DNA from: Lindgomyces ingoldianus
Lineage: Eukaryota; Ascomycota; Dothideomycetes; Pleosporales; Lindgomycetaceae
DNA: 64,000 bases
Assembly: GCF_010093535.1 (NCBI RefSeq)
Contig: NW_022985165.1
Location: 1,023,039 to 1,087,038 of the forward strand
Direction: 5' to 3'
A model generated the notes under the pieces. It did not search any database and was not told the origin of the DNA. It saw nothing but the letters and a program-made list of their open reading frames with translations. Below, in pieces: positions 42,444 to 54,388 of the stretch (position 1 is its first letter; the number at the start of each line of letters is the position of its first letter). The translations under genes and the position numbers were made by a program.

Positions 42444-45400
42444 CATAGCCGGTGTTCGCTCATCTGTTTGAGAGTTCTGGGTATGCTTTATCGTACAATC
42501 ACAAGAGATAATACTACCGATTGTACTATGCAACGCGCTATAGACTTCATTCACCACGATGCGAGTCTTTCCGGGTATATTCAAAGTCTCTCTTTGACTC
42601 TTCCCCGTGCAGGTCCGCCGTTGGCCGCTAGAGAGATGTATGAACGCACTTTGGACTCACCTATTGCTTTTCGCATTCCTGTTTTTCCGATTTCATCTTC
42701 TCCTTACCCATATACCCCCCCAGACCTTTATTTAAATTATATTCAATCTGTACTCTACCCATGCACAAGCGAGCGATGCATACCATGGCCGAACGCGGGT
42801 AATTCTTGCCTAATCACCTTAACGAACCTAGCAAATTAAGGGTCTGCATTAAACAAAGTTTCCGTGGCGACTTTGCATGCTCATTCGAATCCGTTCTTCC
42901 ACACACACACTTCCCTACTGGTTGACAATGCGCAAGCTGGCACTGCATGGCCCTCTGGACCGGCTTTGCCGACTTCATTCGGAAATTACTGTACAGATAA
43001 CCTAGAGTCTCAGCCTCTCTTTCGCCACAGGTTTCTTGGATCGCCAAAAGTTTACTCTGTTCATACCTATGTAATGTCCGCTTTTGCCAATATTCTTGAC
43101 GAGTTGAGAACTTCACTGGAAAATCAATACCCGACCTATAATGAATGGTGGAAAATTTTGCAAGCATCTCTGTAAATTCGTTCCTTTCAACAAAAAAGTT
43201 CATCAATGTCGCCGCATGTCTGAATCGGGACGCTTCACCGGGAATATTTCACGGAACATCCACTTTTATACGGTCCGACCAGGTTTTGTCTATCTTGCTC
43301 TTACCTTGCGCACGGATTGAAATTGCTGCGAATGTCGCCCCATGCGCCTGGACCTGGTCGAACCGGAACAGGATCAAGACTCGAGCGTCTTGGAGTACAT
43401 GTATTTCGCTCTGCCTTTCGATACTCTGCAGTGAGCTCTACATCCTTGGACTCGTGTTTAACGCTGTTGGAATTCTGCTAAGAGGCTGCATGCGATTTTG
43501 TTTTCGGATGTTGGACCATGGACTTCTCTGAATATTTCCCAGACCAGAGACGGAATAGCATCTCCATCAGTGTGGGAACAGCTTTCCTTGTTGAATATTG
43601 GACGTCTTTGATACCTATAACATCGACTCGAGCCTATCCAGGCTGCGGCCTCTCAGACTATTCACAATATTTCAAACTCCTTCGACTTGTGCATGCACTC
43701 ATGATACACACCTTCTTGCTCTGAAGTACTGCAACTGCATCCTTTCGGGAGGTGCTTTGTTTCGTTTATATTTTAGACGAATCAAAAGTCTGCCATGGAA
43801 TTCTGGGAAAGCGGAATCTCAGGGTATCTGGCATTGTACCTGTTTCTGGGCGATAAAATCATTGCCACAATGTTCCTAGGTTGAAAATCTCATCCACAAC
43901 TCGGTACGCACCTAGATCTAGCGCTGGCTATGGGAAATGGCCACTTCGGGTCTATGGCGAGTTGAATTTGGAGATTGATGTTCCTATGTCTTAAGCTTGT
44001 CAATGTTAGCAACGTCAAGTGGGATCGTTGTTCAATGTTAGGACCTTTCGTTCTCTGGCCGCTCTACGCGTTTGTTAACCCCGGGATTTATTCCCGGCCT
44101 CTAGATAACGACCGTTTGGGCAGCTCTGTGGGGAAATGAAGCTATCCGAGGTTCATGTTTGAGGATCGACATTTATTCAGGAGCAAGGCAAGTTTGACGA
44201 TGATATCTTGGAGTTTGGTCTTATTTTTTGACCGGAGGGAATTCCAAGGTTCTGAATTCTTCTGATTCAAATATGAACTCGCTCTGTTCTACTCGTGCTC
44301 AACTAGGATGGTCAATTATTCCTAAATAGATTCTTGCCAGTCATTGAAAAGAGGAGATTCTCCCGATTTCAGAAGCCGTACGTTTTACCAACTTTAAAGG
44401 TTGCTTGCGGTGTTTCATTCTTGATGTACGGCGCAAGTACGCTCTGACAAATGATAACACCGTATTCCAAACAGGAATCTCGAATGATACAAATGAATAA
44501 TAAGAGTTGGAGGATCGATTTGAGGAGCCGCCGGTGCGGCCCGTTTTCACTCCCCGCCGGGGGGGAGACCTGATTTGACCCTTGAAACGGACTCGATTCC
44601 AGGCTCTGGGGAATAAACTCCGGTGCGATTGCAGGCAGACTCATTGCCCGTATTAGCGCGGAAAACCACCCTTGTACATCATGTTGATGTCTAACGCGCG
44701 GGTGCTCCTATCTTTAGACCCGTATCACCAAAAGGTTTCGTCGAGACAATGATTGTCTTCGGATGAGTGGCACAGAAATATTCCAGCAGATTACGGAAAA
44801 GACTCAGAATGAGCTGTTGGAAAGTGAGCAGGCAGTGGATACGGTGGGACCGCATACAGGGGTAAGAACGTTTGAGGTTAGGATTGTGATAGCTTTAAGC
44901 GCTGAGGGATTTTCAACCTTTACGCTGGATGGTAAAATGGAAAGTTTTGGTTCTCACAGTCAGACTGGACGTAGATCACACTTACGCCCTATGACGGCGA
45001 GGTTCCACGTCTCAAAATCAAAGGATATAGTCGCAACTAAGAAGTATCTATTCCTGTTGAATTGAAGGAACTGTCTAAAGAATGGATATGTGAATGATGA
45101 TGTAATCTTAAAGAAAGCGGGTTTATATTAGTTCCGCTACAATAATTTGAGGTATGTACAATGACCAACATCAGTTAGTGTAAGGAGCCTTCTACCGAGC
45201 AAAGAATATCCAAATCTGTCATCGTCCGGCATAATATATCTGAAAACCGCCTACTTTTTTTTCTTGTGATCACCAGAGGAAGTGCGAGCACAGCCATGGA
45301 CAATGAAAGGAAGAACACAATGTCCCATTCCATCGAGCATCCATTCTGTGGCTTCCTCCAATATGATATCCCCTCTAGTGACTTCACACATGCGTTTTGA

Positions 45401-45949
45401 CATCCTCGCAGTGTTCCATCAACTTTGGATGCTCTTTGTGAAGCTTGGAGAGAGCAAGGCGGTCCTGGAACTTGTTCTGAAGAAACTCTCGCAAACCCTG
45501 GAGGATGCCCGTACTTTTATTGAGGGGTTCCGCATGCTCGTATTTAGAAGGTTGGAATCATTGTCCTGCAGAAAGAAGGTAGACATATCTAGTCTCTCGT
45601 TGGTGGCACTATGGCTAATTAGTCATGGACGTCCATGTGCTTGTCTAGAATTTGTCCACAACGAAATACCAGGGATCAGAGTTCCTAGTCCTTAGATCTC
45701 AGAAGGTACGTGGATGAAAGATTGCAAATACTCAAGCAATGTCGGGGAGCAACGGAGGCCACCATGAACTATATCTTCTTTGTTGCCAAGCTTGAAGTGC
45801 TTGCGGAGAAACGAGGTTCCGACCAGGGCTTCCAACGAGGCGTAGTACTGTATAATTGGGCGATTTTAAGGCCTGTACGGGTGAGATTTTGTGTACGTTT
45901 GTACAACAGGGAGGAGGAGAGGTAGGTGTATGTATTGTACCTGTTACAG
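42444..45949. other. gene-poor transition zone, no supported gene
   Basis: About 3.5 kb of roughly balanced composition between the last clear gene and the AT-rich block. Open frames up to 137 codons exist (for example near 45282-45695) but show no domain, family pattern or credible splice network. A short hairpin (CCGGGA-TTTAT-TCCCGG) lies near 44081-44098. Confidence 0.5.
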
Positions 45950-47260
45950 CTTACGTGATCTGTACAAGTAGTATAATTTAATTAAAGTACACTATACTCT
46001 AGTTAAAACAGCTAAGACTATAAGTCTCTAGAGACGTAAAATTAAGGTCTAATTAACTATAAAATAACTAGTTCTCTCTAATAACAAGAGTAGATAGGAC
46101 TAGATAAGGCCTATAAGGTAGTAAAAGGTGGAGATAGATAACTCTGTAATAGAAAATAGTCTATAATAGGCATTTTTAAGACAACAGACTGTAGATAGAT
46201 AGATTAAAACCTTTAGAAAGAGATTTAAGTGTCCTTATAAAACCTTTAGCTAATTAGAGCCCTAGAAGCCCCCCTAAGCGCTCCCTGCAGGCCTCCTGCT
46301 CGCCAGAGCCCTCCTACCCCTCTAGAACTCCTATACAAACTTCCTAAAAGGGTAATATGATCTGTACTACGTACCGTACCTAGGGCATCATTAAACGTAC
46401 AGTACGGCTCACGAACTCAGTACGTTCGTACTGAACACGTGACTGTTACGGTTCACTTTGTACGGACCGTAGTACGGCCTGTTGGAAGCCCTGGTTCCGA
46501 CATCCTTGTTGACGCCGTGGTCGAGAAAAAAGTGACCAATACTATGGAGAATATTTTGCTAGCAGAGGGGGCTAGCTCTCGATCGATGGAAGTATATCGT
46601 ACTCTGATTAGGGGATGCGAGTTGAAGATAACATGGTTGCGATGAGTGTAGTAGGGTGGTTTAGCTATCAAGCTAGGGGTCTGTTATATCTTCCGGATAA
46701 CGATAGAGAATCTTGACGTCCAAGGCTGAGGTAACTCGCGACTTATATATTCGTCGCTGGGAAGGCATGTGTTCAATTCCCTTCGCTGCCCCATTGACCG
46801 CCAGGCCAAACCTGTGGGATTTCATAGAATGTACGTGCGCTTAAGATTTTAGTGGAAATTTAGGGTAGTTTCTCTCTTAAAGTAGCCAACTGGACTTCGT
46901 TTATAGCGTTGTGTCGCTGCTGCGGCCTGCAAGATGCAGATATACAGCACAGTGAAGGCCACAGACACATTATCCCAGCTTGGGGTATGCATGCCACCGA
47001 AGTGGGATAGGTAGGAGCCGGGAAAGTTATCCGGAAAAGTTATACCTCGTTCGGATAACCTAGCTTTTAGCGTAACGTACACCACAGGCAGATTGCTCAC
47101 ACACCTAAGTTGCTTACTTTTGCTAAGACCCTACTAAACTACCTTTCTTACACTAATGCATTTCTAACAACACTACTTAGAAGTGCTAAAAGAATATTAG
47201 ATATAGCTTTTACTTTAAGCTTTTAAATAAAATAAAACACTTTTAAAGTAATATACTATA

Positions 47261-47465
47261 TGTTAGTTAACCTAGGTTCGATCGAACGAACGTACGCCCA
47301 AGGGGCGTACTAAGAGGTGAGTAGGCAAAGATCTTCTTGTTATTAACTACTGCCCTCTCTCTTTATATAAAGAAAGAGAGCTTTTAAGTACACATAGCCC
47401 CTAACGCATAGGCTAGATAGCTAATGTTTTAGGTAACTTAATTTAGCTGTACGCATGTATAGACA
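47261..47465. repeat. 5' LTR of the CTATA element
   Basis: 205 bp, TG...CA ends, paired with 48818-49022. Confidence 0.85.
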
Positions 47466-48059
47466 CTAGTAACTTTTTCTTTTTATAAATTAAGTTACTT
47501 ACTTATTACCTTTACTTTAATTTTTATTTTTTTTTATACTACCTCTTATATCCTTTCCTTTTCTTTGTATAGGGCTAATTGTGTACTGCTAGTTTACAAC
47601 ACCTGCTAGCTTTTTAGCCTGCGTATAGCATCTCTTTCTTACTAGATAAATCCTGTGCTTAGCTAGAGCATAGAGGAGCTTTTACCTAAATATATAAAAT
47701 AAGTTATTAAAATCTTATTATGTCTAGCCTTTAAAGTCTTGTATAAAGTTAAATAAACTATACTTTCTTATACATATAAAAATAAGAGTATTTACTATGT
47801 ATAAGGTTTATTATACTTAGAAGGGATTTGTTAACATATTAAAACAGTTTACTAAAAGAGTAAGGTTAACTTTCTTTTATAGTATTATCCTAGACATGTA
47901 GGTTATCTTTACTAGTTTATTATACAAGTATCTTACAAGTATCTTATAACAAGGTAAGGGGTTGCTAGTTGCTTGTTTATATAGCTGTTGTCTAGGGGGT
48001 GGGGGTGGTGCCAGTTGCGTGGTGCTGGTTAACTATACAGTGGCTCTTAAAGAGTAAGC

Positions 48060-48720
48060 TATTGTACAGGGTAGCAGGTTGGCTCTAGGGCGTGCGACAG
48101 CTACTAGTCGCAGTAGATGCCTCCTCTGCGTGGCTACGCACGTGGTAGATAGGTGTTGCGGCTAGTTGGCTGGCTCTTATACTAGCAGTTAACTCTGAGG
48201 GCAGACAACAGCTACTAGTCGCAGTAGATAGGTACTGCAGCTAGTGAGCTGGCTCTTGTACAGGCGGTTAACTCCAGGGGCATACAACAGCTACTAGTGC
48301 AGTAGGTGCCTCCTCTGCGTGGCTACGCACGCGGTAGATAGATACTGCAGCTAGTAAGCTAGCTCTTGTATAGGCAGTTAACTCTAGGGGCATACGACGG
48401 CTACCAGTGCAGTAGGTGCCTCCTCTGCGTGGCTACGCACGCGGTAGATAGATACTGCAGCGGCGGGCTAGCTCTTATACAGGCAGTTAACTCTAGGGGC
48501 ATACAACAGCTACTAGTGCAGTAGGTGCCTCCTCTGCGTGGCTACGCATGCGGTAGATAGATACTGCAGCGGCAGGCTAGCTCTTGTATAGGCAGTTAAC
48601 TCTAGGGGCGCACATAAGGCTTGTTCACGCTCTCTCTGCGTGGCTACGCACGCAGTAGGTGTGAGCGTCTAAGCCCTCTCTGCGTGGCTACGCACGTAGT
48701 GGGAGTAAGCTTCTTATATA
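48060..48720. repeat. 109-bp minisatellite with hairpin motif
   Basis: About five imperfect tandem copies of a 109-110-bp unit; successive GGCRGTTAAC landmarks fall at 48263, 48373, 48482 and 48591. Most units carry TGCGTGGCTACGCA, a 5-bp stem with a GGCT loop, and further copies of this motif lie at about 48640, 48680 and 48775. The array is GC-richer than the flanks. Confidence 0.85.
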
Positions 48721-48817
48721 GTAGCAGTTTTATTAATCCTTATAAATCTGTCTGTTAAGGACAATATCCTCTGCATAGCTACGCACACAGTAAATAGTCT
48801 ATTAATAAACTAATTAG

Positions 48818-49022
48818 TGTTAGTTAACTTAGGTTTAATTAAATAAATGTACACCTAAGAAGTGTACTAAGAGGTAAGTAGGTAAAGATCTTCTTGTTAT
48901 TAACTACTACCCTCTCTTTTTATATAAAGAAAGAGGGCTTTTAAGTACACATAGCCCCTAACGCACAGGCTAGATAGCTAACGTTTCAGGCAACTTAATT
49001 CAGCCGTACGCATGTACAGACA
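48818..49022. repeat. 3' LTR of the CTATA element
   Basis: 205 bp, same length and ends as 47261-47465. Confidence 0.85.
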
Positions 49023-49515
49023 CTATAGCTATATATAAAGTCTTTTAAAAAATAATAAATAACTAATATACTAAATGGCTTTTATAAGCTAATTCTATAG
49101 CTAACTTATTAAAGCTAGATAATAATAAAAAGTAAGTAATTATTAAGCATATACTTAAGCTAAATGCATGAAAATTTTCCTTTTAAATAGTAGCTATAGC
49201 TAATATAGCTAATTCTTTACACGCTAAGCATAATTTAGGCTATATTAGCATAAACTAGCTTAGTGTGTTAAGTATTATCTAAAGCTTAAAGTAAAGTTTA
49301 AGTATAAGTCTAACTATAATAAAACTTTTTATAAGAATTTTAGAGAAATTTAAAGCTAGCTTAGCTTTATAAAGAATATTAAAGCTTATTATAGTATCTA
49401 GAATAATAACATATATAACTTTAATAAGATAAGCTTTATAATAAACTAAATATTTACTAACTATACTTAAGCTTTATAATACTTAATAAATAACATACTT
49501 TATAGGTAAGTTACT

Positions 49516-49970
49516 TACACACCTAAGTTGCTTACTTTTGCTAAGACTCTACTAAACTACTCTTTCTATACTAATGCATTCCTAATAATACTACTTAGAT
49601 GTGCTAAAAGAACATTAGCTACAGCTTACATTTTAGGCTCTTAAATAAATGCAACACTTTTAAAATAACATGCTATAGCTATATACAGAGTTTTTTTAAA
49701 AAATAATAAATAACTAACACACTAGATAACCTTTAAGCTAATTCTATAATTAACTTATAAAAGCTAGGTAATAATAAAAAGTAGGTAATTATTAAGCATA
49801 TACTTAAGCTATATATATAAGGATTTTCCTTTTAGCTAGTAGCTGTAGTTAATATAGCTAATTCTTTACGCGCTAAGTGTAATCTAGGCTATATTAGCAT
49901 AAACTAGCCTTGTATGTTTATAAAGTGTTATTTAAAGCTTAAAGTAAAGTTTAAGTATAAGTATAGTTAG
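49516..49970. repeat. older AT-rich repeat, copy 2 (empty site)
   Basis: Direct repeat of copy 1 without the LTR element: the sequence runs straight through TGCTATAGCTATA at 49671-49683, where copy 1 is split at CTATA. Confidence 0.8.
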
Positions 49971-49974
49971 TAAA

Positions 49975-50229
49975 TATCTAGCTTATTATAAAGCCTATTT
50001 TATTAAAGTTATATGCGTTCTTATCTTAGATGCTATACTTAGCTTTAATGTTCTTTATAAAGTTAAACTAGCCTTAAATTACTTTAAGATTTTTATAAAA
50101 AGCTGTTTTATAGTTATAGTTATACTTAAACTTTACTTTAAGCTTTAGATAACACTTTATAAACATACTAAGCTAGTTTATACTAATATAGCCTAGATTA
50201 TACTTAGTGTGTAAAGAATTAGCTATATT
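49975..50229. repeat. inverted partial copy of the older repeat
   Basis: Reverse complement of the part of copy 1 at about 49200-49460, including the run CTTAAACTTTACTTTAAGCTT. With copy 2 it makes an imperfect inverted arrangement ending exactly where the LTR fragment at 50230 begins. Confidence 0.7.
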
Positions 50230-50320
50230 TGTAACGGCACAGGCAAGACAATAGGTCCGAATGCGGTGGGAATCCACTCAGAGGCATATGGGAGTGCGTG
50301 GGGACTCGGAACCTGGGAAT
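50230..50320 (-). repeat. LTR fragment in reverse orientation
   Basis: 91 bp, the 3' end of the 280-bp LTR family (GTGCCGTTACA end) on the minus strand, almost free of RIP mutations, abutting the forward LTR at 50321. Confidence 0.8.
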
Positions 50321-50600
50321 TGTAACGATCCTCATGAATCGTTCCATCTCAGATGGCCCGGAAGGCCCCCGTATCGGCCCCGACCCCGACCTGGCCCCGA
50401 CCCCTGCTGTTACCCCTATTCCCTTATGTATTTAGTGGCACCTTGCCCTTGTAGCTAGCTTAGTAGTTTTCTAATATCCTTTTGTACAAGGCCTATAGGT
50501 GTTAATAGCATTCCTAGGTTCTAAGTCCCCACGCACTTCTATATGCCTCTAAGTGGATTTCTACTGCATTTAGACCTATTGTCTTGCCTGTGCTGTTATA
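50321..50600 (+). repeat. 5' LTR of deleted Ty3-type element
   Basis: 280 bp, starting TGTAACGATCC, with its first third little affected by RIP. Confidence 0.85.
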
Positions 50601-51457
50601 TTATATTAGAAAATTTACTTTTGCTAGTAACAGCTTTATTATAATATTATACTAATTATTTATTTAACTATGTCTAAGCTCTAGGACATGTTTAATTTAG
50701 TTTAAGTTATAATACTTACACACTATTATATTAAACTATTTAGTCTATAGACTAGATCTTATTAACCTTTAGTTAACTAAAGCCTTTAGGTTTAGAACTT
50801 CCTATCCTCTACAATTAGGATTGCCTTTAGAAAAGTTATAAAGAATGTGCTAAAGTAGAAACTTAGAGACTACTAATAACTTATTAGAATTAGAGATAAC
50901 TGCTAATGCTTAACTTTTAACTACTAACCTCTAACTACTAAATTACCCCTAATAATGCCTTAAATCACCTCTACTACCCTAATAGCAAGAGACCTTTAAG
51001 GCACCCTTAACAACGCCTAAATGCCACCACACTAAACGCACGCCTAAGATTAATAACTGCACAGATAGCAATAAACAAAGGTCTTAATTATTAATAGGCT
51101 AGACATCTATATAGATTAATATTAGAGTAGGCGCACACGTATAACGTTTAGTTTGTAGGACACTGCTAGCAGTGCAAAGGAATAATTTAGAGCAAGGACA
51201 CCTAGCTAAATTAGACTAGTTTTAGTTTAAAGATGCAGAGGACATAACAGCAGTACTTTGTACTATAATTACTACTAATAGGGACTATTAGTTTACAGAG
51301 GGGGGAGTAGTGTAACAATCCTTATAAATTGTTCTATCTTAGATAGCCTAGAAGGTCCCTGTATTAGCCCCAACCCTAACCTAGCCCTGACCCCTGCTGT
51401 TACCTCTATTCCCTTATGTATTTAGTTGTACCTTGCCCCTGTAGCTAGCTTAGTAGT

Positions 51458-51882
51458 TGTTGCGTTTGCCAAAAGGTTAACCTCCCAGCTAGCACAGCAG
51501 AAGGATATATATAGACGGATAGCTGTACGCGACACACCCCCCAGCTTGAACCGTGGAACGAGAGAGGTGAAACATGGTGAAACAACCTTAACACACCCTT
51601 CCTCTTTAGCCCGAGCAACAGAACTTAGAGACGGATCTAAATGCAAGGTAGCCTCTGTAATAGGCGCACTGCCTAAATGCTCTTTGCTGAGCGTGGGAAT
51701 CGAACACGCAGTGCTCCAGGATAATGCGATCCTATTAGTGGAGCAGGGGTGCGCAAATTTTTAAGCGCTAACCATCTACACTACGCCGCAAACTAGGCTC
51801 ATAACTGTTGCGTTTGCCAAAAGGTCAACCTCCCAGCTAGCACAGCAGAAGGATATATATAGACGGATAGCTGTACGCGACA
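51458..51882. mobile_element. 425-bp miniature LTR element (TRIM-like), TSD GTAGT
   Basis: Two 77-bp direct repeats (51458-51534 and 51806-51882) start TGTTGCG and end CGACA, differ at one visible T/C position, and enclose 271 bp. The 5-bp duplication GTAGT (51453-51457 and 51883-51887) shows insertion into the 3' LTR of the surrounding element. The interior has no coding potential but contains a tRNA-like stretch on the minus strand. Unlike its RIP-damaged host LTR, it keeps normal composition, so it arrived later. It matches terminal-repeat retrotransposons in miniature in structure; its autonomous partner is not in the window. Confidence 0.85.
51683..51786 (-). other. tRNA-like sequence inside the miniature element
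   Basis: Read on the minus strand, there is an A-box-like TAGTGTAGATGGTTAGC with a 4-bp D-stem (GTGT/GCGC), a GCTCC...GGAGC stem around a 20-odd-nt anticodon-like loop, and a B-box-like TGTTCGATTCCC. The T-arm and acceptor stem do not fold to standard lengths, so a working tRNA is unlikely. It is probably a tRNA-derived segment or pseudogene. Confidence 0.4.
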
Positions 51883-54050
51883 GTAGTTTTCTAATATCCT
51901 TTTGTACAAGGTCTATATGTGTTAATAGCATTCCCAGGTTCCAGGTCCCCACGCACTCCTATATGCCTCTAAGTGGATTCCCACTGCATTCAGACCCATT
52001 GTCTTGCCTGTGCTGTTACAATAAATAATATAAAGCGTTTAAGCTATTATTATCTAGCTTTATGCACTTATCCTATAAATGTTTAGCAGTGTACAGGCTG
52101 TTTTATGCAGGATTCTATAACAGAATAGTGTAGGATCTTTGTATAAAAAGGTGCGTAGAGAGGTGTATATAATAAAGTTTTCTCTCCCCCTTTTTACTTT
52201 CTCTTGTTTAGCCCTAACTTTATAAACCCTACTGTATAATCCCCTAGCTCTTTTCTTTTCTTATATAGTGCTAATAGTAATAGGTCCTTCTACATACACA
52301 CACACACAATGTCTTTTTAGCCCTTCTTATCCTCCTCTAACGCTGTTAGCGTAGGGGTCTTTAACATTCTTATGCAGCCTAATAGCCTAGGACGCATCTG
52401 TGTTACCTTTCTAACTAGTTCTACTACTAATTAGCAGTTTATGTAGCATTTTTATATAAATATATAAATCTTTTAACTTTTCTACTTCTTCTTTATACTA
52501 AAGGCTAATATAAGTAAGCTAAGAAGTAGCATGTAACAGCTTTACTGTTATATAATATTAATGTTATTCTACCTACTAGCACTAACCTACAGCTGTAGGC
52601 AGCTAAGGTTATGCAGTGTAAGAGGTACTTCTATATAGTTCTAGTTTAAAGTTGTAGTTAAGTCTTAGTAACTTTATGTCTTTATTATTACAGCAGCACT
52701 ACTAGTGCTTCTCTCTTTATTAAGTGTTACATGCTAGCTAACTTCTAGGCTAATGCCTGCGCCTTATGTGTATAGTAGAGCTATAGCCTGCACTGTAACT
52801 ACTACATGTAAGAAGTAGTGTGTTCTAGGGAGAAGAACTAGTAGTTTTTCTTTTCTTATATACTAGCTAAATAAAATAGCTTTTTTATATATTCTTCTTT
52901 TCTAATCTTATATAAAAGTAAAAAAATAAGTGCGTGTAATAGAAAAAAAACAAAAAGAAATAAGCCTTATATAAAGGTGTTGTTAGTTTAGTTAGTTTAA
53001 GATATCTTTGCGCATAGAATCTAGCTAGTCTACAAATGCTTTTATTTAGACAGAGAAGCAGTTAGTTAAGACTAATAGTTAAAAAGCCTAATTTAGTGTT
53101 TTTGTTATATATATATATTTATAAAGTTATTTTTACTATTAATCTACTTAATCTTTATAATCTTTTTTTTCTTATATAATTTATAAAGTAACATAATGTT
53201 AATTATAAGTTATTTTTTACTAGTAGTGCTTAGCTTAATAAGGTAATTATATAAAAACCTTAAATTTATGTAGATTACTACTAGAATTAGTAGTAGTTTA
53301 AGTGTTTATATAATTTATTATAAAGTTATACTAAAAGTAATTATATTATTAAAGTCTTTAACTATTTTATATAATTTGCTAGTAAGAACACTCCTAGTTA
53401 CTCTTTTACACTTAGTAGAATTCTAGTGTATAATATTACCTAGTATTTTAAAGTAGTTGCTTTATTTTATACAGTCTTTATTACTTAATATAATTAAGAA
53501 TTCTAGCTATAAGCTAAAGTTTTTATTATTAGTAAATAATTTATTTACAAAGATAAATAGCTTTATGCAGTCTAGTTATAGTAGCATAAAAGTAAGTTCT
53601 TTGCTGCTATTATCTATCTGCTACTAAATGCGTATGTTAAAGGCTTTAATATCTTTATATAAAGAATCTGTAGTTTAGGTAGTAACTAAAAAATTAAATG
53701 CTGCCTTTAGTTAACACACTAAGGTAATATATGCTCCTCTAGCCCTTTATATAATATACTATTATATAGCATCCTTTGCTGTAGCATTAATTATATAAAA
53801 GTCCTTTACCTAACTTTTCTAGATAAGGGTAACCTTATCTGATATAAGCTAGATCTTTCTTTTATTTAATTTAATAAGCTAGTTTTTAAATAGCACAGTC
53901 TTGCCTTTTATATAGAGATTTGCCTTTTACAGTTTATTTTTCTATCTTTATACAAAGTTTTTTACTATAATGCTTAAAGTATTATCTATTTATAAGCTAG
54001 TTATACTAAAGGTATACTTTTCTTTATTTATAGTTAAATAGTAAGAGTTG

Positions 54051-54388
54051 TGTAACAATTCTACAAATTGTTCCATCTTAGGTCGCTTAGATCCTATCTG
54101 TAACGATTCTACGAATCGTTCCATCTCGGGTCGCTCGGATCCTATCCGAAGGGTCCCTGTATCGGCCCCAACCATAACTCGACCTAGTCCCCTGCAGTTA
54201 CCCCTATTCCCTTATGTATTTAGTCGCACCTTGCCCCTATAGCTAGCTTAGTAGTTTTCTAATATCCTACGTATAAGGCCTATAGGTGTTATTAGTATTC
54301 CTAGGTCTCTAAGTCCCTACGCACTTCTATATGCCTCTAAGTGGATTTATACCACATTTAGACCTATTGTCTTACCTGCGCTATTATA
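54051..54388 (+). repeat. 5' LTR with duplicated first 48 bp
   Basis: The LTR start occurs twice, at 54051 and 54099. The second copy (GC-rich, few RIP changes) has the inverted repeat AACGATTC-TAC-GAATCGTT at 54102-54120. Without the extra 48 bp the length is 290, equal to the 3' LTR. Confidence 0.85.

Larger units (their letters stand above)
47261..49022. mobile_element. non-autonomous LTR retroelement with TSD CTATA
   Basis: Two 205-bp direct repeats (47261-47465 and 48818-49022) begin TGTTAGTTAAC and end AGACA, i.e. TG...CA LTR ends. They are flanked by the 5-bp target-site duplication CTATA (47256-47260 and 49023-49027). The copies differ by transitions (the 5' copy is less mutated at its start, the 3' copy at its end). 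The 1352-bp interior has no reverse transcriptase or other open frame; much of it is a 109-bp minisatellite. The element probably moves with proteins from an autonomous relative not seen here. Confidence 0.85.
47097..49500. repeat. older AT-rich repeat, copy 1 (interrupted by LTR element)
   Basis: The 47097-47260 segment and the DNA from 49023 onward together match the uninterrupted copy at 49516-49970. The phrases ACACCTAAGTTGCTTACTTT and, after the element, AAAAAATAATAAATAACTAA are shared. This shows that the 47261-49022 element was inserted into a pre-existing repeat. No coding capacity seen. Confidence 0.75.
50321..52020 (+). mobile_element. internally deleted Ty3-type LTR element
   Basis: The 5' LTR is 50321-50600 (280 bp). 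The interior, 50601-51310, is only 710 bp. The 3' LTR starts at 51311 after a purine tract (GAGGGGGGAGTAG) and ends at 52020; removing the 430 bp contributed by the nested insertion gives 280 bp again. The interior matches the first part of the full-length element at 54051 (about 54390-54720 and 54955-55270), so this is a pol-less deletion derivative. No clear target-site duplication is left; the upstream flank is the reversed LTR fragment. Confidence 0.8.

Noticed and set aside
45282..45695. 137-codon open frame in the transition zone
   Set aside because: No domain, no splice partners and no homologous pattern recognised; an open frame of this length is expected by chance in several kilobases.
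46705..46795. tRNA-like stretch with a B-box-like TGTTCAATTCCC and a GCGAC/GTCGC stem
   Set aside because: The putative anticodon loop has the wrong size and no matching acceptor stem could be drawn, so I do not call a tRNA gene.
48060..48720. possible CRISPR-like array
   Set aside because: The units are 109 bp and repeated throughout, with no short repeats separated by unique spacers; it is a minisatellite in a eukaryotic retroelement.
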